A DNA stretch of 64,000 nt from Nonomuraea sp. NBC_00507 (GCF_036013525.1 NZ_CP107853.1:496001-560000), one strand, 5' to 3'; shown: positions 34,218-43,812, numbered from the stretch's first letter. A program made the numbers and translations. The notes: a model not told the origin generated them from the sequence alone.

Positions 34218-35393
34218 TCACCCACTGCGCAGGGAGTAGGCGGTCACACCCTCGGGCAGTTCGGCGACGCGTGACAGCGCGCCGGTGTTGATGTTCCAGC
34301 CGAGCAGCCTGTCCTCGCTCTCGATGATCACGCCCTGGCTGATCCAGCCGCGCACAGGGCAGCCGCCCTTCCCGCACCTCGTGTCAGCAGAATGACCCCA
34401 GGGCAGGAGCAGCGTCCTGACCACCCGTCCCGTGGCGGCGTCGGCCACGACGACCATGTCGGCTCCTCCCGCCTGGTCGTCTTGGGCGAACGCGGACAGG
34501 GCGACGAGACCGTCCCGTTGCCATGCCTGATCGCCCAGGATGCCCGCGGGCCTGCTGCCCCCGTGGGTGATGGCCTGGAGGTCCAGCTCCACCTCCGACC
34601 TGCCCTCCTGGATGACCGTCCGGCCGCCTTTGCCGGGCGAGACGATCCTGAGGTCGCGGTAGCCTGCGACACCGGTAAAGCCCTTGTACGGCTGCCGCCG
34701 CATCTTCCCCGTGGCCAAGTCGAGCAGGTAGTTCGCCTCCCCCTGCTCGACGAGGAGTTGCTCGCCACGCCAGAGCACCACCTCGTTGAACCCCGGCACC
34801 GGGTAGCGCCTGGTCTGGCCGATCACGAGGTCGACGACCACCACCTCGTCCTTCTGCGGGAAGGCGGCCATCGTCCCGTCGGGGGCGAGCGAGTTGGGCT
34901 TCAGCGGCGTCCCGCCGTTGCCGTCCGCATCCACGGAATCATCCAGCTTCACCTTGAGAGGGATGCGGCCACCTGATTTCATCACGTAGATCTGCCCGTC
35001 GCCGAACTCGGCCAGCGCCAGGACCGGTCCGGAAACCGCGGTCACCACGGGGATGTCGGCCCACCTCTCCGGCAGCGCGGTCGCCGCCGTGGGCAGCGCC
35101 GCCTCACCGCTGGGCTGCGGCGCTATGTCCATGGCGGGAGCCGGCGGGATCGTGGGCGTGGGCGTGAGTGCGACGCCGGGATACACGGTGATGCCGCGCT
35201 CGACCGGCTCCGGGAACACGGCGATCCCCACCACGACGAACGCGGAGACCGTCGCGGCCGCCGCGGCCACCGTCCACCGGCGGCGGGTACGGCTCCGCGT
35301 GCCCTGCCGCCACAGCTCGCCCGCGCGGGACGCCCCCTCGGGCAGAGTCTCGGCGAGATCATTGAAGAGCTCCCGCAGCCTCTGATCCGTCAT
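34218..35393 (-). CDS. Membrane-anchored partner of the SigE-type sigma factor (putative anti-sigma)
   Basis: The 391-aa protein has a short cytoplasmic part (MTDQRLRELFNDLAETLPEG), one membrane helix (WTVAAAAATVSAFVVVGIAVF), a Pro/Thr linker and a beta-propeller-like extracytoplasmic domain with repeated strands (LALAEFGDGQIYVMKSGG, LLVEQGEANYLLDLATGKM). Its ATG overlaps the sigma stop (ATGA). Paired genes of this type follow SigE-like ECF genes in actinomycetes and are presumed regulators; an anti-sigma role is inferred and no ZAS motif is seen. Confidence 0.82.
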   Translation of the reverse strand: MTDQRLRELFNDLAETLPEGASRAGELWRQGTRSRTRRRWTVAAAAATVSAFVVVGIAVFPEPVERGITVYPGVALTPTPTIPPAPAMDIAPQPSGEAALPTAATALPERWADIPVVTAVSGPVLALAEFGDGQIYVMKSGGRIPLKVKLDDSVDADGNGGTPLKPNSLAPDGTMAAFPQKDEVVVVDLVIGQTRRYPVPGFNEVVLWRGEQLLVEQGEANYLLDLATGKMRRQPYKGFTGVAGYRDLRIVSPGKGGRTVIQEGRSEVELDLQAITHGGSRPAGILGDQAWQRDGLVALSAFAQDDQAGGADMVVVADAATGRVVRTLLLPWGHSADTRCGKGGCPVRGWISQGVIIESEDRLLGWNINTGALSRVAELPEGVTAYSLRSG

Positions 35394-35875
35394 ATCAACA
35401 CCTTCTCCAGCTCGGGAGCGACCTCGCGTAACCGCTTCAGCGCCGCGTGCGTCTGGCTCTTCACCGTCCCGGGCGAGACCCCGAGGATCGCGGCCACCTC
35501 CCCGACGGGCAGATCCTCGTAGAAGCGCAGCACCAGCACCGCCCGCTGCTTCACCGGCAGCCTGGCCAGCGCGCGGGCGAACACCACCTTCAGGTCCGAC
35601 GCTCCCGAGGTATCGCGATCCGCCTGGTCGGGCGGCTCCCCGTAGGGGAATTCCCGTCGCCTCCGCCACTTGGACGCCACGTCCCTGTACAGGGTGGTAC
35701 GCAGGTAACTGACCGGGTCGGTGTGCACCTTCGACCAGCGGCGCGCCAGTTTGATCAGGGCATCCTGAAGCACGTCCTCGGCCAGATGCATGTCACCGCT
35801 GATGAGGATGGCGGCACGGAGCAGCCGCGGGTGCCAGGCGGCGACGAAGGCCTCGAACGCCTCGGATTCCGTCAT
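35390..35875 (-). CDS. SigE-type (SigE70 group) ECF RNA polymerase sigma factor
   Basis: The 161-aa protein has sigma region 2 (FVAAWHPRLLRAAILISGDMHLAEDVLQDALIKLARRW-like order) and region 4 (ALARLPVKQRAVLVLRFYEDL, EVAAILGVSPGTVKSQTHAALKRLR). It is the standard actinobacterial SigE70 type and is translationally coupled to a single-pass membrane protein. Target promoters are unknown. Confidence 0.93.
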   Translation of the reverse strand: MTESEAFEAFVAAWHPRLLRAAILISGDMHLAEDVLQDALIKLARRWSKVHTDPVSYLRTTLYRDVASKWRRRREFPYGEPPDQADRDTSGASDLKVVFARALARLPVKQRAVLVLRFYEDLPVGEVAAILGVSPGTVKSQTHAALKRLREVAPELEKVLI

Positions 35876-36101
35876 GTAAATAAGACGCCCGGGGAGGGGT
35901 GAACGGTTGGGGCCTGTACGAAATTCGCCGTTTCCGCGGAATCAGGCGCTCGGTGTACGACGAACGCGTTTCCGGGGCGGGCGTGAGCGCTCTCGTTTCG
36001 TGGCTTTGTGGATCGGATCGGCCGACCACCGATGAATCTGACGACCGGGCCAGGTCTACTCCTCAACACGGCAAAGCTGCGCACATGATCAGTGAGGGAC
36101 C

Positions 36102-36791
36102 ATGAGCACAAACGCACTACCGCCCGTCGTCGACGCCGACACCTGGCAGCGTCAGCTCGAAGCACTGCGTGCCCGGGAGAAGGCTGCGACCCGGGAACTC
36201 GACGCCATCGCCGCCCAGCGCCGCCGCCTGCCCATGGTGAGGATGCCGGACTACACCCTCGAGGGCGAGCACGGACCCGTTCGGCTGGCGGACGTCTTCG
36301 AAGGCAGGAGGCAGCTGATCGTCTACAACCACATGTGGTTCGCGGGCAAGGAGTGGCAGTGCCCGGGCTGCACGGGGTACACCTCGCAGTTCACCCGGCT
36401 GGAGTTCCTGGACAACTACGATGCACGGTTCGTCATCGTCACCCAGGGCCCGATCGACGAGGCACTCGCCTACAAGCGGCGGGTCGGGAACACGATGGCC
36501 TGGTATTCCACCGCGAACAGCCCGTTCGGCGCCGACGTCGGCGCACCGCCCGGCGAAGGCTTCGCCGTCAACGTGTTCCTGCGCGATGGCGACACCGTGT
36601 ATCGCACCTGGCACACCAACGGCCGGGGAACCGAGCAGCTCAGCCACACCTTCGCGCTGATCGACCTGCTGCCGTACGGGCGGCAGGAGGAGTGGCAGGA
36701 CTCGCCCGAGGGCTGGCCGCAGTCGCCCACCTACAGCCGGTGGGCCACCTCCAAGGACATCGCCGCGCTCTACGGCCCGGACACCGCCTAG
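36102..36791 (+). CDS. DUF899 thioredoxin-fold protein
   Basis: The 229-aa protein has the DUF899 pattern: WQRQLEALRAREKAATRELDAI at the start, LADVFEGRRQLIVYNHMWF, a CPGC motif in EWQCPGCTGYTSQ, and GFAVNVFLRDGDTVYRTWHTNGRG. These proteins have a thioredoxin-like fold; the two Cys suggest redox activity, though the reaction is unknown. It is divergent from the sigma factor gene and ends at a bidirectional terminator. Confidence 0.9.
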   Translation: MSTNALPPVVDADTWQRQLEALRAREKAATRELDAIAAQRRRLPMVRMPDYTLEGEHGPVRLADVFEGRRQLIVYNHMWFAGKEWQCPGCTGYTSQFTRLEFLDNYDARFVIVTQGPIDEALAYKRRVGNTMAWYSTANSPFGADVGAPPGEGFAVNVFLRDGDTVYRTWHTNGRGTEQLSHTFALIDLLPYGRQEEWQDSPEGWPQSPTYSRWATSKDIAALYGPDTA

Positions 36792-36820
36792 CGACTTCCG
36801 CCCGGCTCATCGATGTCATG

Positions 36821-36855
36821 CGTACGGTCGCGACCACGCTGGCCGCGACCGTACG
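36821..36855. terminator. Bidirectional terminator-like hairpin
   Basis: CGTACGGTCGCG (36821-36832) and CGCGACCGTACG (36844-36855) form a perfect 12-bp stem with an 11-nt loop between convergent genes (DUF899 and the S15 peptidase). There is no T run, as usual for high-GC actinomycetes. Confidence 0.7.
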
Positions 36856-36872
36856 GACGATCGAACTTACTG

Positions 36873-38765
36873 TTACTTGATCGGCGTGCCGGTGACCAGC
36901 GGCAGCGAAATCGACGTGCCGGCCAGGTCGACGGTGACCTTGGCCCCGGTGCCGGGTTCGACGTCGACCCCGGTGCCGTTGCCGGTCTCGTCGAGGTTGA
37001 AGTCGTCGTTGGTTCCGGTCAGTACCAGGCCCAGCCGGTGCCCTGCCTTGAACTCGTAGTCCTGTGGCAGCATGTTCCAGGTGATCTGGTACGGCTTGCC
37101 CGGTGTCAGCGGCGTCGAGCGGCTGAGCGACTTGTGGTTTTGCGCGTCCATGATTCCGCGGGTGACCACGTTGAAGTCGGAGGTCGCCGTGTTGTCGCCG
37201 GCTTTGAGGTAGCAGCCGTCGTCATCGGCCGTGCTCTGGCCGACGCAGGTTTCGCCGCCGATGAACTTGAGGCCTTGCGCGGCCGTCCGGGTGGTCTCGC
37301 GGTAGTTGATGCGGGTGTCGGTGCCGTAGTCGACGAGCAGGACGCCCAGGTTGGCGGTCGGCTTGTCGAGCTTGAGGCGCAGGCTCACCGTCGGCGTTCC
37401 GGACAGTCGCGTCGCGTTTTTCAGCGGCGGGGTCAGGTATGCCATCCGGTGTGGGTTGGTGGTGGCGGGGTTGTCGGCCATCGCGATCTCGGTCTGGGCG
37501 GTGTCGAGGTAGCTGCCGGTGCCGGTCGAGGGCCTCAGCCCCAGGGAGCCGTCTTGCTGCGGGCGCAGGGTCATCGTCCGCGTCGGCGCCGGCCAGTCGG
37601 CCTGGGTGATCCAGCGGTCCGGGCCGAGCTGCACGTCGACGCGCGGCTGGCGCATGATGTCGTTGGCCACGCCCATCAGTTCGTGGTCGAACCACTGGTG
37701 CAGGGTGTTGACCCATACGTCGCGGCGGGCCCAGAACGGCTCGAGGTGCCCGTACTGCGTCACCCACATCTTGCGCTGCACGTCACGGGGCAGCTTGGGC
37801 CACCACTCGGAGAACTGGCTGCCGATCACGTTGCGGTCCTGCATGCCCATCACCGAGAAGACGCTGGCGCGGATGTTGCGCGCCTTGGAGATCGACCCGT
37901 CCCGGTAGTTGCGCTCGTGCCAGTAGGCGTTGTAGTTGCCGGTGGCGTCGTCGGAGTCGGCGTCCAGTTGCCGGCGTACCGCCGCGCATTTCTCCGCCGG
38001 ATCCTTGTCGACCCGCTCGGACTGCCACGCCGCCGCGCCCTTGAACCAGGTGAGGACGCCGTTGAAGCGCGAGTTCTCATACCCGCTGGTGTAGCCGGCG
38101 ATGTTCACGATCGTCTCCAGCCCCTGCACGCCGGTGCCGGCGACGGCGGCGCCGAGCGCTCCCTCATAGGAGTGGCCGATCATCCCGGTACGGCCGGTGG
38201 TCCAGGTGGCTTTGACCGGATCGCCATTGTCGTCGTAGGCGCTCGCCCGGCCGTTCAGCCAGTCGACGACCGCCTTGCCACCCAGCACGTCGGCGGCACC
38301 GTAGGAGGTCGGGCAACCCTCGGACAACCTGGTGCCGATCATGTCGACGGACACGAACGCATACCCGCGGGGCACGAAGTAGTTGTCGTACCACATCGGG
38401 AACTTCGTCACGTTCCCGTTCGCGTCGTAGGTCTTGTGTTCCACCTCATAGCCAACGCCCGGGTCGTCGTAATACGGGGTTTCCTGCATGATCACCGGGA
38501 CTTTGAGCCCGGAACCGGACTCCTTCGGCCGGATGATGTCCACCCGGACCAGATCCTTCTTGCCATCGCCGTCACTGTCGACCGGCGACTCAACCCGGAC
38601 GTGCTCACGGATGGCGTCGGCGTAGGAGAAGACGGGCCGCGTCAGCCCGCCGGCGACTTCAATCGCCGGCTCCGACGACGCGGATGCGGCGGGAGCACCG
38701 GCGACCACGAGCGCGGTCGCGAGGGTGACTGCGGCGAGAGACCCTCGCCGTTGCGACGTTGACAT
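36873..38765 (-). CDS. Secreted Xaa-Pro dipeptidyl-peptidase-like S15 hydrolase
   Basis: The 630-aa protein has a signal peptide (VTLATALVVAGAPAASASS) and an S15/CocE catalytic domain with nucleophile motif GMIGHSYEGALG, Asp in VMGMQDRNV and His in QYGHLEPF. A C-terminal jelly-roll domain follows (GTPTVSLRLKLDKPTANLGVLLVDYG, TPLTPGKPYQITWNMLPQDYEF). Family members remove Xaa-Pro dipeptides or act as acyl-ester hydrolases. ATG at 38765 follows AAGGGA; another ATG is six bases upstream but too close to that site. Confidence 0.9.
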   Translation of the reverse strand: MSTSQRRGSLAAVTLATALVVAGAPAASASSEPAIEVAGGLTRPVFSYADAIREHVRVESPVDSDGDGKKDLVRVDIIRPKESGSGLKVPVIMQETPYYDDPGVGYEVEHKTYDANGNVTKFPMWYDNYFVPRGYAFVSVDMIGTRLSEGCPTSYGAADVLGGKAVVDWLNGRASAYDDNGDPVKATWTTGRTGMIGHSYEGALGAAVAGTGVQGLETIVNIAGYTSGYENSRFNGVLTWFKGAAAWQSERVDKDPAEKCAAVRRQLDADSDDATGNYNAYWHERNYRDGSISKARNIRASVFSVMGMQDRNVIGSQFSEWWPKLPRDVQRKMWVTQYGHLEPFWARRDVWVNTLHQWFDHELMGVANDIMRQPRVDVQLGPDRWITQADWPAPTRTMTLRPQQDGSLGLRPSTGTGSYLDTAQTEIAMADNPATTNPHRMAYLTPPLKNATRLSGTPTVSLRLKLDKPTANLGVLLVDYGTDTRINYRETTRTAAQGLKFIGGETCVGQSTADDDGCYLKAGDNTATSDFNVVTRGIMDAQNHKSLSRSTPLTPGKPYQITWNMLPQDYEFKAGHRLGLVLTGTNDDFNLDETGNGTGVDVEPGTGAKVTVDLAGTSISLPLVTGTPIK

Positions 38766-39047
38766 GTGCATCCCTTTTGGGTCGGTTACTGGTCATCGGT
38801 GAAGCCGTCGGCAGCGCCATGTGGCGTTTCCGCTTGTCATTGCGGGTGTGCCGGCCAGATCAGCGGGATCAGCGCCGGCCGGCGGAGCAGCGGTGGCGGC
38901 TGAGTGCGCCACCGGGCAGGTCACGGTGCTGTCAGCGGTGTCGATGGCGAAGTTGTCGAGGTCGAACCCCGCCGGGCACGGCCGGGCACAGCGGCGCGGG
39001 TTTGATCACGGTGCGTTGCCCGGCGGTGGGCGTCGGCCGACAGCCTG

Positions 39048-39455
39048 TCAAGCGGCGTCGAGGGCTTCGGCGATCTTGCGGGTCATCTCGGCCAGGGTGG
39101 GGCTGGGCTGGGCCTGGTGGGTGCGGGCGGCTGCTTCGACGGCAACGAGAACGGTGCGGCGGAAGTTGTCGGCCTCTGCCGAATCCTGCTCCTTGAGCAG
39201 GGTCATGGCCTCGGTCAGGGCCGGCAGCACGCGGTCGGCGATCTCGGCCACGGACTTTCCGCCCAGGTCCTTGCCCTTGGGGTACTCGGCGAGCACGTGC
39301 CCGACCAGCCCGGTGGCGGAGGCCAGAGCGATGGAGCCCTCGGTGGCGGCCTTGTGGGGCTTGCCGGCGGCATCGGCGGCGGACATCAGCGTGACGGCGC
39401 CGTAGGCGGCGATCCGCAGAGTGTGCTTGTCCTGGTCGGTAAGGGTGCTGGACAT
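39048..39455 (-). CDS. Conserved 135-aa protein, paralogue 1 of 3
   Basis: This protein of unknown function is one of three paralogues in this window (others 45276-45683 and 49190-49597), roughly three quarters identical by eye. Shared blocks are TLTDQDK at the start, GSIALASATGLVGHVLA in the middle, LPALTEAMTLLK, ADNFRRTVLVAVEAAARTH and an invariant C-terminal ALDAA. It looks all-helical with an amphipathic, mildly hydrophobic centre and no signal peptide. AAAGGAG lies before the ATG. It follows a beta-lactamase-fold gene by 79 bp on the same strand, and both are probably read from the repeat promoter near 40880. Confidence 0.85.
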   Translation of the reverse strand: MSSTLTDQDKHTLRIAAYGAVTLMSAADAAGKPHKAATEGSIALASATGLVGHVLAEYPKGKDLGGKSVAEIADRVLPALTEAMTLLKEQDSAEADNFRRTVLVAVEAAARTHQAQPSPTLAEMTRKIAEALDAA

Positions 39456-39534
39456 GGTCGTGTGCTCCTTTGAGTCTGTTCTGACGTTCAAATCGATCGG
39501 ACGGATGGCGGGTCTACCGGGCGTGGGCTCGGTG

Positions 39535-40764
39535 TCAGTCGTCGATGGCCTGGTAGAGCGTGGTCCAGAAGTCATGCATCAGCCGTATCGAATGCGGGGC
39601 GGACGCCCCGACCTGGGTGAGCAGGATTCCGACGACCTGGTTGTCCGGGTCGGCGTAGGTCGAGGTGCCGCTTCCGCCGTCCCAGCCGAACTGGCCGACG
39701 GGCGCGTAGTCGCCGCGGTAGGTGCGCACTGCCATCCCGAAGCCCCAGCCGCCGTGCTGGCCTTGGCCGAAGGACACATGGACGTTGTTGATGGCCATGG
39801 CGTGCCGGGCGGCCTGCTGCTCGGGCGTGAGGCGGTTGGTGGTCATCAGCTCGACGGCGGGCCGGGACAGGATCCGCTCGCTCCCGTGCATCCCGCCGTT
39901 GAGCAGCATGCGGAAGTAGGCGTGGTAGTCGTCGGCGGTGGAGACGAGCCCGCCGCCGCCGCCCTGGAACGCCGGAGGCCGGCTCCACCGTCCCCCGGCG
40001 GCCTCGTCCCACACGTGGAATTCTCCGCTCTGCGGGTCAGGAGCGTAGAGGGTCGGCAGCCGGTCTATCTTGTCGGCCGGCACGTGGAAACCGGTGTCCT
40101 TCATGCCCAGAGGGCCGAAGATGCGTTCGCGCAGGAACGTCTCGAACGACTGGCCCGTGACCCGAGCGACGAGCACGCTGAGGACATCGTGGCTGATCTG
40201 GTACTGCCAACGCTCGCCGGGCTGGTACATCAGCGGCAGCGTGCTCAGGCGGCGCATCCACTCATCCGGCCCGGGCATCGGCTCCGGCAGGTTGGGCGTG
40301 AGCCCCTGCTCGAAGACCGCGCCCATGATCGGGGTGCCCAGCGACGTCATATCCATGCCGAGCCCGAACGTGGAGGTCAGCAGGTCCCGTACCGTGATCG
40401 GCCGCCGCGCCGGCACGGTGTCGTCCAGCGGGCTGTCGATCCGCTTCAGCACCTGCCGGTCGGCGAGCTCGGGCAGCCACGGATCCACCGGGTCGTCCAG
40501 TCGCAGCCGGCACTCATCCAGCAGGACCATCGCCGCCGCCATCGCGACCGGCTTGGACGTGGAGGCCATCCGGAAGATCGTGTCCCGGCTCATCGGCGCG
40601 CCACCGTCATGGCGCATCGTCCCGATCGTTTCGACGTGCGTCTCATCGCCCCGGCAGACCAGGGCGACGATCCCGGGAATCTTCCCGGACTCGACATGGC
40701 CTGCCAGCACGTCCCGCAGTCTGTCCAGCCCCGTCTTGGAGAAGCCGCTGTTGCTGTGTCTCAT
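39535..40764 (-). CDS. Beta-lactamase-fold serine hydrolase (class C / EstB type), cytoplasmic
   Basis: The 409-aa protein has the SxxK motif in MASTSKPV and the family blocks TVRDLLTSTFGLG, YQPGERWQYQISHDVLSVLV (Tyr of the YxN-like motif) and FGWDGGSGTSTYADP (HxG/KTG region as WDGGSG). It lacks a signal peptide, so an esterase or D-amino-peptidase role is more likely than beta-lactam resistance. Its ATGATG start overlaps the stop of a 23-codon upstream ORF; AAGGAG lies just before. The 135-aa paralogue 1 gene follows. Confidence 0.87.
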   Translation of the reverse strand: MRHSNSGFSKTGLDRLRDVLAGHVESGKIPGIVALVCRGDETHVETIGTMRHDGGAPMSRDTIFRMASTSKPVAMAAAMVLLDECRLRLDDPVDPWLPELADRQVLKRIDSPLDDTVPARRPITVRDLLTSTFGLGMDMTSLGTPIMGAVFEQGLTPNLPEPMPGPDEWMRRLSTLPLMYQPGERWQYQISHDVLSVLVARVTGQSFETFLRERIFGPLGMKDTGFHVPADKIDRLPTLYAPDPQSGEFHVWDEAAGGRWSRPPAFQGGGGGLVSTADDYHAYFRMLLNGGMHGSERILSRPAVELMTTNRLTPEQQAARHAMAINNVHVSFGQGQHGGWGFGMAVRTYRGDYAPVGQFGWDGGSGTSTYADPDNQVVGILLTQVGASAPHSIRLMHDFWTTLYQAIDD

Positions 40765-40835
40765 CATGAATCTCCTTGCGCACAGTGTTCGATCTGCGAG
40801 ACCGGCCCCGAGGCCGCAATCGCTGAACCGTTCAT
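40764..40835 (-). CDS. Conserved upstream ORF, copy 1 (23 aa), coupled to the beta-lactamase-fold gene
   Basis: The frame begins MNGSAIAASGPVSQ and its TGA overlaps the ATGATG start of the next gene. The same MNGS-x-x-AAS start occurs in copies 2 and 3 at the same distance from the repeat promoter, which suggests translation under selection. No strong Shine-Dalgarno precedes it. Confidence 0.5.
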   Translation of the reverse strand: MNGSAIAASGPVSQIEHCAQGDS

Positions 40836-40911
40836 GGCATCCACGATCTCCGACCGCTCTGATATCGGGCCGTTGCCGTACTGACGCGGTCGCTGACACG
40901 ACACCGCATCA
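40810..40911 (-). repeat. Promoter-region repeat, copy 1 of 3
   Basis: This ~100-bp block is repeated at 45771-45872 and 49712-49811. On the minus strand it holds the direct repeat GTCAG-N7-GTCAG (12-bp period; + strand CTGAC at 40881 and 40893), a TATCAG hexamer 16 nt downstream of the second repeat, and the start of the MNGS upstream ORF. It is read as a promoter with an upstream activator-type site. Confidence 0.75.
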
Positions 40912-41023
40912 GACCTGATCGCCGCCGGGATCCTTCATCTCGATGACGATGCCTGGCACGCCCTCCGTGGTTCGCCATGCCAATGACGCTAGGCAGCGAC
41001 CCATGTGCGCCGAATCTGTCGCG

Positions 41024-43732
41024 TTACCGAAGGTCCATGCGGGCGAGTTCGTGGCGGGAGGCGACTCCGAGCTTGGGATAGGCCTTGTACAGGTGGTGGC
41101 TGACCGTACGAGGACTGAGGAACATCTGCGCGGCGATGTCGCGGTTGCTCATGCCCGCGGCGGCCAGCCGTACCACCTGGAGTTCTTGCGGGGTGAGGTG
41201 CGCCAGCAGGTCGGGGGCTTGCTCGCGGGCCGGCGGGGTCTCGCCGGTGGCCCGCAGCTCGGACGACGCCCGCTCGGCCCAGGGGGCGGCGCCCAGGCGG
41301 AGGAAGATGTCCAGTGCGGTGCGAAGGCGGGGGCGGGCCTCGGCGCGGCGGCGGCCGCGCCGCAACCACTCGCCGTAGAGCAACTCTGTTCTGGCATGCT
41401 CGAAGGGCACGACGCTGAGCCCATGCAGCTTCACGGCCTGCGCGAACAGCCGCTCCGCCTCCTCGCCCTCGGCGAGGAGCGCCTGGCAGCGCAGGGCGAT
41501 GGCGGTGACCCACGGCTGCTCCGTCGTCCGCGCCCAGGCGGTCAGGCGCGAACACGGCTGGGCGGCCAGGTCAGGCCGTCCGGCGCGGACGGCCGCCTCG
41601 ACGTAACTGGCCTGGGGGGCGTAGGTGCGGTTCATGGCGAACAGGCCCCCTAAGGCGTCCCCCACGCTCCACTGCACCCCCTGCAGGATGTCGTCGTAGC
41701 GGCCCAGGCTGAGATCGAGGAGATTGCGGGCCTCCAGGCACTCGATCCCGCTCTCGGTGATGCCGTGGCGCAGGATGTCGTCGGTGAGCTCGTGGCATCG
41801 CGCCTCGTCGCCCTGGATCGCCGCCAGGCAGGCCAGCAGCCCGGCCAGGTGCCTGGCGTAGTGGGTTTGCCCGGTGTCCTGGGCGATGCGCAGCCCTTCG
41901 GACGCGGTGACCGCCACATCCCTGTACCGCCCGAGGAGCACCTGGGCGCGGCCCACATAAAGCAACGCTTTCGGGAGCCCACCGATGGCGCCCTGGGCGC
42001 GGCAGTCCCGCACGATGGCGACGGCCTCGTCGTGGGCGGCCTCGACATCGGCCAGCCAAAGCAGCCACGAGTGAAGGATCAGCCGCTCTCGTGGACCGCG
42101 CTCTTGGCCGCCCCTTACTGTGTCGATGAGTTCGAGTAAGGGAGCGGTCGCGTCGCCGGCCAGCTGCGTGATCGCGGTCGTGGCGCTGGCCAGAAGGGGA
42201 TCGCGTGATCGAGCCGAGGCACGCGCGGCCAGGTCCGTGATGGCGGACAGGTCGCCTGCCGACCACGCGGAGGCGACGGCATTGAGGAACAGGAACGCGG
42301 CCTCGCCAGGTGCCTCCCCGGCGATATGGTCGGCCACCTGGGCCAACTCGAGGGCCTGCGAGCCGTGTTCCTGCTCCTGTGCGATGGTGACCCGCATCCT
42401 GGCCAGGCGCGCCAGGACGTTCGGCCGGCTGGTGCAGGCGACGGTCTGCTCGTCCAAGGCAGCGGCCAGCTGGGTCTGACCGGCGTCCGCCGCGGCCTCG
42501 GCGGCGCGGGCCAGCCGCTCTGCCCGCCGCTCCAGGTCGGGGGTGAGCTGCGCGGCGCGCTGGTAGGAGGCCGAGACGGCGGCATGCCCACCGCGTACGG
42601 AGGCCTGCTCCGCGATGCGCTCCATATCGGCCGCGAGGTCCTCGTCAGGGCCGATCGCGGCAGCGCTCAGGTGCCAGGTGCGGCGATCCAGATCGCCGCG
42701 CGCGCCGTGCACGTTGGCAAGAGCCCGATGTACGGCAAGCCGTCTGGTGACCGTCGCCTCCCGGTAAGTGGCCGATCGCACCAGGGGGTGGCGGAAGGTG
42801 AGGCGGCCGTCCACGAATCCCATCAGGCCGCTCACCTCCACCGGCTCCAGGTCGTCGAGGCCAGCCCCGAGGAACTCCCCTGCGGCCAGGACCACGTCCA
42901 GCGCGCCGCTCTCCTCCGCGGCGGCGATCAGCACCAGCAGCCGCGACCTGGCAGGCAACGCGCGCACCCGCTGGGCGAACTGCCCCTCCAACCGGCCGGA
43001 CAGCTGCTGCGTGCCCATCTGGAAGGCCTCGACGGGCAGCTCTCCCGCCCGCTGCGCCGGGGTCAGCGCGCCCGGCAGCTCAAGCAGGGCCAGCGGGTTG
43101 CCCTGGGCTTCGTCCAGGATCTGGTCGCGTACGTGTGGCGCCAGGCCTGCCGAGTGCTCGGCCAGCAGGGCGGCACTGGCCGTACTGGAAAGCCCGTGCA
43201 GCCGCAGTTCGGGCAGGCCGGGTGCGGTGAACGGCACCCCGTCGCGGACCGCGAAGATCATCGCGATGCCTTCCGCGTCGAGGCGTCTGCTGGCGAACAG
43301 CAGCGCGTCTGCGGACGCCTGATCCAGCCAGTGTGCGTCGTCGATCACGCACAGCAGCGGGCGGTCCTCGGCCAGCTCGCTGAGCAGCGACAAGGTGGCC
43401 AGCCCGACCATGAACCGTTCAGCGGGCTGGGCGTCGGTCAGCCCGAACACTCCGCGCAGCGCCGCCGCCTGCAAGGGCGGCAGGGCGGTAAGCCGGTCGG
43501 CGAACGAGCCGAGCAGCAGGTGCAATCCGGCGAAGGCCAGCCCGACCTCGGTCTCCACGCCCACGCCGCGCAGGATCCGCATGTCCGCGGCGGCGTTCTC
43601 CGCGTAGCGCAGCAGCGCGCTCTTACCGATCCCCGCCTCGCCGCGCACCACGACAGCTCCGCTGCGCCCGGCGCCGGCCTCGAGCAGCAAGCGGTCGATG
43701 GCCGCCCGCTCGGCCTCGCGTCCGTGGAGCAA
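41024..43732 (-). CDS. LAL-type LuxR-family transcriptional regulator
   Basis: The 902-aa protein has an N-terminal AAA/ATPase domain with Walker A (RGEAGIGKSALL) and Walker B (PLLCVIDDAHWLD), a long TPR-like helical middle (EQASVRGGHAAVSASYQRAAQL, LAACLAAIQGDEARC-type repeats) and a C-terminal LuxR HTH (LTPQELQVVRLAAAGMSNRDIAAQMFLSPRTVSHHL-like order). LAL regulators activate catabolic or secondary-metabolite operons. It ends 110 bp before repeat promoter copy 1 on the same strand and is a candidate activator of the three repeat promoters. TTG start with AAGGGG upstream. Confidence 0.92.
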   Translation of the reverse strand: MLHGREAERAAIDRLLLEAGAGRSGAVVVRGEAGIGKSALLRYAENAAADMRILRGVGVETEVGLAFAGLHLLLGSFADRLTALPPLQAAALRGVFGLTDAQPAERFMVGLATLSLLSELAEDRPLLCVIDDAHWLDQASADALLFASRRLDAEGIAMIFAVRDGVPFTAPGLPELRLHGLSSTASAALLAEHSAGLAPHVRDQILDEAQGNPLALLELPGALTPAQRAGELPVEAFQMGTQQLSGRLEGQFAQRVRALPARSRLLVLIAAAEESGALDVVLAAGEFLGAGLDDLEPVEVSGLMGFVDGRLTFRHPLVRSATYREATVTRRLAVHRALANVHGARGDLDRRTWHLSAAAIGPDEDLAADMERIAEQASVRGGHAAVSASYQRAAQLTPDLERRAERLARAAEAAADAGQTQLAAALDEQTVACTSRPNVLARLARMRVTIAQEQEHGSQALELAQVADHIAGEAPGEAAFLFLNAVASAWSAGDLSAITDLAARASARSRDPLLASATTAITQLAGDATAPLLELIDTVRGGQERGPRERLILHSWLLWLADVEAAHDEAVAIVRDCRAQGAIGGLPKALLYVGRAQVLLGRYRDVAVTASEGLRIAQDTGQTHYARHLAGLLACLAAIQGDEARCHELTDDILRHGITESGIECLEARNLLDLSLGRYDDILQGVQWSVGDALGGLFAMNRTYAPQASYVEAAVRAGRPDLAAQPCSRLTAWARTTEQPWVTAIALRCQALLAEGEEAERLFAQAVKLHGLSVVPFEHARTELLYGEWLRRGRRRAEARPRLRTALDIFLRLGAAPWAERASSELRATGETPPAREQAPDLLAHLTPQELQVVRLAAAGMSNRDIAAQMFLSPRTVSHHLYKAYPKLGVASRHELARMDLR

Positions 43733-43812
43733 GGAATCCCCTTACTTATACGTCAACGCCGGTCTTGTTACTGATTCGGATCAACAGGCACACAGCCTAG
43801 CGTCGTGATCGT

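Noticed and set aside
36813..38762. Long plus-strand open frame (649 codons) opposite the S15 peptidase
   Set aside because: It is the antisense shadow of a clear secreted S15 hydrolase with catalytic motifs; the antisense product is low-complexity and matches no family. The same reasoning excludes 8332-9726, 42326-43774, 55768-57177 and 60956-62320.
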